A DNA stretch of 64,000 nt, from positions 248,001 to 312,000 of the forward strand of contig JACJYO010000003.1 of NCBI GenBank assembly GCA_020636075.1, in the 5' to 3' direction. Source of the DNA: Lewinellaceae bacterium. GTDB taxonomy: Bacteria; Bacteroidota; Bacteroidia; Chitinophagales; Saprospiraceae. Position numbers and translations under genes: made by a program. Below, piece by piece: positions 53,798 to 61,240 of this stretch (position 1 is the first letter of the stretch; every line of letters starts with the position of its first letter). The notes beneath the pieces were generated by a model. That model made no database searches. It worked only from the letters and a program-made list of their open reading frames with translations, and was not told where the DNA came from.

Positions 53798-56700
53798 TTA
53801 TTCCCGCACCTTCCCCGGTCGCTCACCAAACTCTTCCAGAAAAGCATCGGAAAAATTATTCAGGCCGGAGTAGCCCACTTCGTAGGCAATTTCTGAAACG
53901 GTCAGGTCGGTAGTTAGCAACAAATGCCTGCCGTGATGCAGGCGTATGGAACGGATAAACAGGCTGGGCGATTTGCCCGTCAAGGCCTTTACCTTGCGGT
54001 AGATCTGGCTGCGGCTCATGGCGAGGGCGCGCTCCAGTTGCGGCATCTCAAATTCCGGATCAGCAAGGTTGGCTTCCACCACAGAGCGGATTTTTTGCAG
54101 GAAAACATCTTCAGGGTCTGTACCGGGCGCCGGCGCATCCAGGTTGCTCGTCACCGATCCTAATTGACTATACTTGGCTTGTAACTTCCGGCGCTGTTCG
54201 AGCAGGTTTGCCACGGTTACCAACAGCTCTTCCTGGTGGAACGGTTTGGCCAGGTAGGCATCGGCGCCCCGCCGCAGCCCTGCCAACCGGTTTTGCACAT
54301 CCGCTTTGGCGGTGAGCAAAACGATGGGGATATGGCTCGTGCGTTCGTCGTTCTTCAGGGTTTCGAGCACCTCGAAACCATCTTTGATGGGCATCATCAC
54401 ATCGCTCACGATGAGGTCGGGTATGTTGTCTAGCGCATGTTCGATGCCCGCCATGCCGTTGTATGCAAAATCCAATTGGTAGGGGCGCCCCCCGCGGCCA
54501 CCCGTGTAGGGGCGACCCTCGCGGTCGCCCAAATCGCGGTCGCCCGTGCTATGATCACCCGGATCATCATCGCCCGAATTTTGAAGGCAGGCTGCCAGGT
54601 ATTCCACCACATCGGGGTTGTCTTCAATGAGCAGAATTTGCGGCAGAGAGGCCTCGGCGTTTTGCAGACCGGAAGGCATGCTGACCGGTGGGTTTATTCT
54701 GGCAGATGCGCTGTCTTCCAACGCGTTAGCGGGCGTTTCACCGGAGAATGCACCGGTGTTTGTCACAGGCAATTTCACCAAAAATGTACTGCCAACACCG
54801 ACCACACTTTCCACGGAAATATCGCCGCCCATCGCCCTGACCAGTTCCCGGGTCAGGGAAAGTCCGATGCCCGCACCGCCAAACCCCACCCCGGCCCTCC
54901 CCAACAGGGAGGGGGAAGCATGTTCCTGGTTTTTTGCCTGAAAAAACCGCTCGAACAAATGCGGCAGTTCATCCGCCGGGATCCCTGCGCCCGAATCCGA
55001 TACCGCAATGTGCAGCCATTTGTCTTGCAAATTCGCCCGTAAAATTACTTTCCCGCCAGAAGGGGTAAACTTGATGGCATTGGACAAGAGGTTATGGATG
55101 ATTTGCAAAAACCGCTCGGGGTCGTAGTCCATAACGATGCTGGACTGGTCGCTTTCCACGCGCAGCATCACGTTTTGGGCATTGGCAAGCGAGTGCAGGC
55201 TTTCCGCAATGTATTTCAGATAGGTCAGGATATTCCCCTGGATGTAGTTTATCGTCAGGGATTGGGATTCGAGTTTTGCCAGGTCGAGAATTTGGTTGAT
55301 CAGCCGGAGGAGGGATTCGCCATTGCGTTGAATCAGCCCCAGCTTGTTTTTTTTCTCAGGATCGGTTTCCAGTTTTGAAAGTTGTTCGCCCATCCCCAGA
55401 ATTACCGTTAGCGGCGTACGGAACTCATGGGTGATATTGGTAAAAAAGCGACTTTTGAAATCATCGATTTCTCGCAGGCGCAAGTTTTCCTGTTGTTGGA
55501 TTTTTTGATGCAGTTGGCTTTCTATGAGTGCAAAATCGGCTTGTTGCCTGGCCTCCACCTGCTTCCTGTGCCGATACGCCAAGCCCATCGAAAAAATCAG
55601 GATTTCAATCAGGGTGCAAATTTTGAGGTAATCGACCGTGTACTCCGTTTGGTACACCCGCGAAAACAGGGTCAGCAGGAAGCCCAGACAGATGACGGCA
55701 ATCCCCGCTGCGATAAAATAGCCTTTTGGGTCTTTTGTCCTGTACAGGGGATACACGAACAGGAACCCGGAAATAGTGACCAGTGCGATGTAGAACAGCG
55801 TTGCCCGGTCGTCGATCACGTAACTGAAATTGTACCGAAAGGCCAGGAAAACGAAGAGTAAAATCAACGGCGCACCAAGCCATATCACGTAGCGGAAATA
55901 CCGGTCCCACTTGGGGAGCAAGTGTTCCAAATCCAAAAAACTGCGGATGAAGGCCAGCCAGCACATCATGCCCAGGTAAACAGACATTTTGAACAGGTTA
56001 AAAAAGGCGGGGTGTTCCGCAAAGACAAAGCGGCCAATCAGATCTTCCAAATCATTGGAGATGTACCCCGTATAAACCAATACCATCAGCAGGTAGCCGG
56101 AATAGTAGATATAGCTGCGGTCTTTGACAATGAAAAACTTGATGAGGTTGTAGAGCAACATCATCAGCAAAAGGCCGGCGAACAGGCCGTTCCAGGCTTT
56201 TGTATCCACCAATCTTTGGTAATAGACCGCCAGGGGCAGCACGTAGGTATGAAACGTGGGTGGCAGGGCGCTGCGTTCGCTTTCGCCCCGAAAGTACAGG
56301 GTCACCACCTCCCGGGGCGGGAGCGGCAACCTGAACCAGGTGCCGGAATTGGTCGGGACAAAATTTTTCTGGTATGCCGGAACAAAGGTGCCGTTGAGTT
56401 CGGAGGTCCAGGTCCCGTTTTCCGCCAGGCGAAACAGCGTGACACGGGTAAACGTACTGGAAAAGTTCAACACCCACTCGGTGTGCATTTCCCCATCGGG
56501 CAATCGGTTTTCCAATTGGATTTTTCCCCAATACACCTGGTGGCTCTTCGGCTCGAACGTCTTGTCGGGAAAGGGCACAAAAGCGTCCTGCATTCCGGCT
56601 TGGGCGATCTCCTCAATGGTGTACCCCTTTTCCGAGTCGGGTAAGATCTGCAGGTGCTGCTGTAACTTGTAATTGGCAGCATTTTTCAGGATGTAAACTG

Positions 56701-56809
56701 GGCCTGAGTTGTCAGTCTCGGGCGCAGGGCTGGACCGGATGCAACCGGCAAGTTGGAAAAGCAGTGCACATGCTGTGAAAAGGTGGATATTGTTTTTGAA
56801 AATCAACAT
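53798..56809 (-). CDS. Hybrid two-component regulator: 7TMR-DISM, HisKA, HATPase, receiver, AraC HTH
   Basis: 1003 residues. Lipobox-like N-terminus (FQLAGC), a 7TMR-DISM extracellular domain (about 35-185), seven helices (about 195-400), HisKA with His461 in NITHEFRTPLTV, HATPase with GGAGIGLSLTRELV, receiver with Asp803 in IVSDVMMP and the AKPF lysine, and an AraC-type HTH at the C-terminus (AMSRSQIYRKVKALTGKSPS, then VSEIAYEVGYSGLNNFSDAF). Sensing, phosphotransfer and DNA binding are thus in one protein. Two in-frame insertions of repeat DNA are seen, one in the ATPase domain (about 630-643) and one in the receiver (about 745-776). It is a candidate activator of the two genes with the shared upstream block. 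Confidence 0.9.
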   Translation of the reverse strand: MLIFKNNIHLFTACALLFQLAGCIRSSPAPETDNSGPVYILKNAANYKLQQHLQILPDSEKGYTIEEIAQAGMQDAFVPFPDKTFEPKSHQVYWGKIQLENRLPDGEMHTEWVLNFSSTFTRVTLFRLAENGTWTSELNGTFVPAYQKNFVPTNSGTWFRLPLPPREVVTLYFRGESERSALPPTFHTYVLPLAVYYQRLVDTKAWNGLFAGLLLMMLLYNLIKFFIVKDRSYIYYSGYLLMVLVYTGYISNDLEDLIGRFVFAEHPAFFNLFKMSVYLGMMCWLAFIRSFLDLEHLLPKWDRYFRYVIWLGAPLILLFVFLAFRYNFSYVIDDRATLFYIALVTISGFLFVYPLYRTKDPKGYFIAAGIAVICLGFLLTLFSRVYQTEYTVDYLKICTLIEILIFSMGLAYRHRKQVEARQQADFALIESQLHQKIQQQENLRLREIDDFKSRFFTNITHEFRTPLTVILGMGEQLSKLETDPEKKNKLGLIQRNGESLLRLINQILDLAKLESQSLTINYIQGNILTYLKYIAESLHSLANAQNVMLRVESDQSSIVMDYDPERFLQIIHNLLSNAIKFTPSGGKVILRANLQDKWLHIAVSDSGAGIPADELPHLFERFFQAKNQEHASPSLLGRAGVGFGGAGIGLSLTRELVRAMGGDISVESVVGVGSTFLVKLPVTNTGAFSGETPANALEDSASARINPPVSMPSGLQNAEASLPQILLIEDNPDVVEYLAACLQNSGDDDPGDHSTGDRDLGDREGRPYTGGRGGRPYQLDFAYNGMAGIEHALDNIPDLIVSDVMMPIKDGFEVLETLKNDERTSHIPIVLLTAKADVQNRLAGLRRGADAYLAKPFHQEELLVTVANLLEQRRKLQAKYSQLGSVTSNLDAPAPGTDPEDVFLQKIRSVVEANLADPEFEMPQLERALAMSRSQIYRKVKALTGKSPSLFIRSIRLHHGRHLLLTTDLTVSEIAYEVGYSGLNNFSDAFLEEFGERPGKVRE
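54481..54576. repeat. In-frame repeat insertion in the receiver domain of the hybrid regulator
   Basis: The DNA GTAGGGGCGACCCTCGCGGT and related copies encode GDREGRPYTGGRGGRP plus a GD-rich stretch between LAACLQN and YQLDFAYNG, where receiver domains normally have no such sequence. The unit is of the intergenic palindrome type. Confidence 0.7.
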
Positions 56810-56924
56810 TGGCTACACGCAATTTACCAGGGAAGCATCCCCGACTGCTTTTGTCGAAACAAATATCTGAAAATAAACTGCTACGGTGGCTGCCGTGTGT
56901 CCACCTCACCCTCATCAACTTAAG

Positions 56925-57083
56925 AGTTAAAAGATGGTAAACACTTTTCAAATTGAACTTTTCAAATTAAACTTTTGACTTTTGAGCATCAACTTGGGTT
57001 TGGAAAGTTTCTTTTAAGTCAAATTTGAAAAGCCCAATTTGAAATTTGAAAAGTTGTTCACCCCCTCTGGTTGCTTAAGTCGA
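56925..57083. repeat. AT-rich inverted repeat element, third copy, with outer catcaacttaag arms
   Basis: AACTTTTCAAATT (56956-56968) pairs perfectly with 57043-57055; an outer pair CATCAACTTAAG (about 56925) and CTTAAGTCGATGG (about 57075) encloses it. The right end continues as GATGGCTATGGGGG, as at 7596. No gene is present in 56810-57299. Confidence 0.6.
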
Positions 57084-57235
57084 TGGCTATGGGGGCCGGG
57101 GTGGGGTTGACACACAGAAAACTGAAAAAGTTTAACCCAGCGTTTAGGTCTCCCTGCGCTCCCTGCCTCGTAGTGAAAAAAAGTAATCTTCGGCAAGCAA
57201 TCCCAGTTTTCCCCTTATAAAACAGCCACATTTTT

Positions 57236-57243
57236 TACATTTG
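57236..57243 (+). promoter_or_regulatory. TAnnTTTG promoter box before the first WD40-caspase gene
   Basis: TACATTTG is an exact match to the Bacteroidota -7 consensus, 57 bases before the ATG. No convincing TTTG is present at the usual upstream distance, so the promoter is only partly supported. Confidence 0.4.
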
Positions 57244-57299
57244 GAACCGGACGCCATGCCGGCCCAAGATTCTTTTGTGCTTATAAACCTGACAAACAA

Positions 57300-60200
57300 A
57301 TGAAAAAAGGCTTTCCCGCTCTATTCGCATTGCTTTTTTCCCTGACACTTTCCGCCCAAAAACCGGAGCTCATTTTTCCACTGGACAACCCAAAGGGCTA
57401 TGTCAGCCTCGACTTTTCTGCAAATGGCAAATACGCCCTGTCGGCTTCCCTGTCCGGACTGCGGCTCTGGGATGTAGCATCCGGTAAAATGTTGCGTGCT
57501 GTTCAGGTGGATGAATTCGTGATAAAAGCAAACCTCTCGCCGGATGGGCGGCATGTCGGTGTCGAAGTAAATTATAATTGGCCACTAATGGGATATTGGG
57601 ACGGGCGATCGAGCCGGGTATTTGCCATGGACGATAAGAACCTGTCCGGGTTTTCTGCCACCGGACGTTTTTGGTATTATAAAAGTGTGGAAAGAGAATT
57701 GAAGGCCTGGGACCGGGATATTGATAGTATCCGGGTCATGCTTAAAACATTCGATGCAGCTGAAATGTACCCTTCCCCGGTAAACGATTTCAACATGCTG
57801 ACCGTAGAAACTGGTGTTGGCGCCGATCAGGAGTCTTCCCGCATACGCTGGCTGGATCTGAAGACCGGAAAAAAGATTGCATTCCCGGATATTCGGGGCA
57901 CCGTGCGCGGTGTTTATTGGATGAAAAACAATGCGGAAGTGCTGGTCCATTTGCAGGGTTCCCAGAACGGCAATCCGGTACATACCCTGCAACTCCTGAA
58001 CTTTAAAACTGCCAAATGGGGGAAAACGGTAGCAACGTTTACAACCGAAAACATGGGTATTGCAGCCTCCGGTGCAGGGGATCGATTTTTCATCTTTTTT
58101 GAGCAAGACAAGCAATTTTTCCTCGATTTGAATAAGCAGCCCATGCTGCAAGCGCTGAAAACCCCGCTCAACTTGGCTGCCGACAATCCGGATGAGGACC
58201 CCGTACCGCCCCTGTGGCAATTCACGCCAGACGGTACCTTGCTCGCCCTGGTGCGACGCAGCGAAGAAAAAACAGAAGTCTGGGATGTACTGAAACACGA
58301 ACGCTTGTGGGCGCTGGATTTTGGAATTTCTACCTTCTCCTACGCAGGCACTGCCAAGGCACAGTTCAGTCCCGATGGCCGGTCGGTGCTCATTGGAGAG
58401 CAAACCGGCCAGTTGCAGCTTAAAGACAGCCGCACCGGCACGCTTGTCCGGAGTTTTTCGCAAGGCGAAATTCGCCAGATCAGTTCCCTCAACTTCGATT
58501 CAGACTACCAACTACAGCTCCTGGCCCCGGATTCGAGTGCCTGGCAGTTTGACCTGGCAACGGCAGGGTTTGGCAGGGCCACATCAGCAGCGTTTTCCCA
58601 CAAAAAGAAAGTGTACGAAAGATCTGAAATGGCGAGGCAAATGAACAAATCGGGCTCAAAAACGATCCGGAGCAAGGATGGTAACTGGATAGCAAGTTGG
58701 CGGGTCTATGACGCCGAGAACCTGATTGATGGCTCCGGATTGGCAATTGAAAACCTGAAAACAGGGCAGAAACAATTCATTCCTCGTATTAGTGAGTTCT
58801 CCTGGACTTCCGCTGCGGCATTCTCCCCGGACAACACACTGGTCATGGTCGGGAAAGTGGATAATGTCATTCAACTCGCCCGAACTTCCGATGGCCAGGT
58901 CGTCCAGACCCTGCGCGGGCATACGACCGACTTGCTGGATATGGCCATTACCCCCGACAACAAATTTGCCGCATCCGTAGCAAACGACCAGGTCGAAATC
59001 AAATTTTGGGACCTGCAAAAGGGTACGGAACTGGCTGCCCTGTATTTTTTCGGACCGCAAGACTGGGCCATCATCAGCCCCAGCGGCCTTTTTGACGCCA
59101 CGCCCGGCATGATGCAGCAGATGTACTACGTGTACGAACGCGAGATCATCGAATTGGAACAACTCAAAGAGCGCTACTACGAACCCGGTCTGTTACAAAA
59201 ACTCATAGGCCTAAATAAAGACGAAATCCGCGATGTGACCACCCTGAAAAGCCTGGCGCTTTATCCTACTGTGGACGTAGCCATTCAAAATGACCAGCTT
59301 GCCGTAAAACTCAGCAAACGCTCCGGCGGCATGGGCAAACTCAGTTTTTTCATCAATGGCAAGGAAGTCGTCGAAGACATCAACCCTACGCGCCTGCCTC
59401 AGTTGAGTATTGACCTGAAAAAATACGTGCAGTATTACCTGCCCGGCCAGGCCAACAACATTGCCCTGCGCGCCTACAACAGCGATGGCTGGCTCAAAAG
59501 CGCTGCCATCGAGATGCCCTACCAGGCGGAATTTGCGCTGAAAAAAGGTACCGGCTCCGATTCGGAAACACCAACCCTGGGGCCTGGCAAACCCCATCTG
59601 TTTGCGATCGCCATCGGCACCTCCAACTACAGCGGCGACAAGCTCGACCTGAACTTTCCCGACCTCGATGCCACCGCCATGGCCCAGGCACTGGGCAGTG
59701 CCGGCAAGGCCCTGTTTGAAGATCGGATGCAGGTGTACACGCTTACCTCCTCCGGAGAAAATGGCGCTACAACGGCCAGTAAAACTGCCATTCGGGCTGC
59801 TTTTGCCGATGTCGCCAAAAAAGCCAAATCCGGCGACGTGCTGGTGGCCTATTTTTCCGGACACGGCCTGAGCTACGGAACTGCCGAAACCGGGCAGTTT
59901 TATTACCTGACCAAGGACATCGGCAGCGAAGATTTGAGCGACCCTGAAATCCGGAACAAGTACACCATATCCTCCAGCGAACTCACCGAATGGCTCACCG
60001 CCATACCTGCCCAAAAACAGGTCATGATCCTCGACGCCTGCAACTCCGGAAAAGTCGTGGAATCGCTGGCGGCGATTGGTCAAAAGGACCTGAACTCCTC
60101 CCAAATTCGCGCCCTCGACCGCATGAAAGACCGCACCGGCATGTTTATCCTCACGGGTTCGGCTGCCGATAAGGTGAGCTACGAAGCCAGCAAATACGGC

Positions 60201-60758
60201 CAGGGGCTGCTCACTTACAGCCTGCTGCAGGGCATGAGCGGGCTGGCACTGACGCCCGACAAACGGGTCGACGTGATGACCCTCTTCCAATATGCCCGCG
60301 ATGAAGTGCCCAACATGGCAAAAGATATCGGGGGCATTCAAACGCCGGTGCTGGCTTTTCCTGCGAATGGCGGTAGTTTTGACATCGGCATCGTAAACGA
60401 GCAGGTACACATTCCGCTGGCGCAGGTGAAGCCGATTTTTATCCGAAACAACTTTCAGGACGAAGCCGCCTTTGCCGATGTGCTCGGCCTGACAGATGTA
60501 TTGGAAAAATATTTCCGGGAGATCACTGTGAAGGGCGCTCAGGCCGATCTCATCTACGTGGATGTGAAAGAATACGAAGGCGCCTACTCTATCAAAGGGC
60601 GTTATACCGTTGACGGGAATGCTGTACAGCTGCGTGGCCGCCTGTTCAAAGGTCTTAGCCCGCAAGGCGAAGAATTTCAGATCAGTGGCAAAAAAGATAA
60701 CTTACCGGCCCTGGCAGAAGCTATTATTGCCAGCGTATCCGCTCTATTAAATCAGTGA
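57300..60758 (+). CDS. Secreted WD40-caspase protease 1
   Basis: 1152 residues. Signal peptide MKKGFPALFALLFSLTLSAQ, WD40-like repeats (about 25-575; LDFSANGKYALSASLSGLRL, DLLDMAITPDNKFAASVAND), a linker domain (about 580-760) with SPSGLFDATPG, QLKERYYEPGLLQKLIGLNK and RSGGMGKLSFFINGKEVVED, then the caspase domain (about 765-1010) with His855 in YFSGHG and Cys914 in LDACNSG. A last domain (about 1040-1150; YVDVKEYEGAYSIKGRYTVD) follows. Caspase-fold proteins cut substrates on activation; the WD40 part presumably senses the trigger. Export by the signal peptide means a periplasmic or surface site. A paralogue follows 480 bases downstream. Confidence 0.88.
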   Translation: MKKGFPALFALLFSLTLSAQKPELIFPLDNPKGYVSLDFSANGKYALSASLSGLRLWDVASGKMLRAVQVDEFVIKANLSPDGRHVGVEVNYNWPLMGYWDGRSSRVFAMDDKNLSGFSATGRFWYYKSVERELKAWDRDIDSIRVMLKTFDAAEMYPSPVNDFNMLTVETGVGADQESSRIRWLDLKTGKKIAFPDIRGTVRGVYWMKNNAEVLVHLQGSQNGNPVHTLQLLNFKTAKWGKTVATFTTENMGIAASGAGDRFFIFFEQDKQFFLDLNKQPMLQALKTPLNLAADNPDEDPVPPLWQFTPDGTLLALVRRSEEKTEVWDVLKHERLWALDFGISTFSYAGTAKAQFSPDGRSVLIGEQTGQLQLKDSRTGTLVRSFSQGEIRQISSLNFDSDYQLQLLAPDSSAWQFDLATAGFGRATSAAFSHKKKVYERSEMARQMNKSGSKTIRSKDGNWIASWRVYDAENLIDGSGLAIENLKTGQKQFIPRISEFSWTSAAAFSPDNTLVMVGKVDNVIQLARTSDGQVVQTLRGHTTDLLDMAITPDNKFAASVANDQVEIKFWDLQKGTELAALYFFGPQDWAIISPSGLFDATPGMMQQMYYVYEREIIELEQLKERYYEPGLLQKLIGLNKDEIRDVTTLKSLALYPTVDVAIQNDQLAVKLSKRSGGMGKLSFFINGKEVVEDINPTRLPQLSIDLKKYVQYYLPGQANNIALRAYNSDGWLKSAAIEMPYQAEFALKKGTGSDSETPTLGPGKPHLFAIAIGTSNYSGDKLDLNFPDLDATAMAQALGSAGKALFEDRMQVYTLTSSGENGATTASKTAIRAAFADVAKKAKSGDVLVAYFSGHGLSYGTAETGQFYYLTKDIGSEDLSDPEIRNKYTISSSELTEWLTAIPAQKQVMILDACNSGKVVESLAAIGQKDLNSSQIRALDRMKDRTGMFILTGSAADKVSYEASKYGQGLLTYSLLQGMSGLALTPDKRVDVMTLFQYARDEVPNMAKDIGGIQTPVLAFPANGGSFDIGIVNEQVHIPLAQVKPIFIRNNFQDEAAFADVLGLTDVLEKYFREITVKGAQADLIYVDVKEYEGAYSIKGRYTVDGNAVQLRGRLFKGLSPQGEEFQISGKKDNLPALAEAIIASVSALLNQ

Positions 60759-60788
60759 TTAATTATATTCATCTGGTTTTTGCCTTCT

Positions 60789-61113
60789 CTTTTTCGAGCG
60801 AACAGTTTCCTACCCCGCAAAACATGGGCATTTGTATAATCAATAATCGTTAAATCCAGATATCTCCCCCGCAGGGCGGGATCGACATGACGATACGCTT
60901 TGAATAAAAAAGGGAGGGGCAGAAAATCACGGTAATGCAAGATTTCGACGCCCCTCCCCTTTGGCCCGACTACAATGGGATAGGGATAGGCTAAAAATTG
61001 GGGGGCGTCGAAATGGTTCTTTGTCCCAATTTTTCGCCCCCCAGATTTTTTACAGCAAGACCTTGTCATTCCGAGCCCGCTTTGCGGGGGAGGAAACTGT
61101 TCGCTCGAAAAAG
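60789..61113. mobile_element. 325-bp element with 33-bp terminal inverted repeats (MITE-like)
   Basis: Left end CTTTTTCGAGCGAACAGTTT (60789 on) pairs with the right end ending at 61113; 32 of 33 positions match. Inner inverted repeats are also present (ATTTCGACGCCCC at about 60942 and its complement at about 61003) and a TTGTCATTCCGAGC sequence typical of dispersed repeats. A 105-codon minus-strand frame inside (60752-61069) has no recognisable domain and is probably not a transposase. It fills the gap between the two WD40-caspase genes. Confidence 0.6.
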
Positions 61114-61240
61114 GGAAATGCTAAAAGTTAAATGGCTTACTCCTATATAACCAATTAACACACGCCGGTAGGGAGGCCGAACTCAGTCCGAACTCAGGTT
61201 ATCGTTAAACAGCTTTATCCAATTACAAATTCAACCAACC

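Noticed and set aside
59211..60665. 484-codon open frame on the minus strand
   Set aside because: Antisense to the caspase domain of the first WD40-caspase gene; no domain.
60752..61069. 105-codon minus-strand frame as a transposase
   Set aside because: No DDE, HUH or other transposase motif; the frame lies within nested palindromes and is likely fortuitous.
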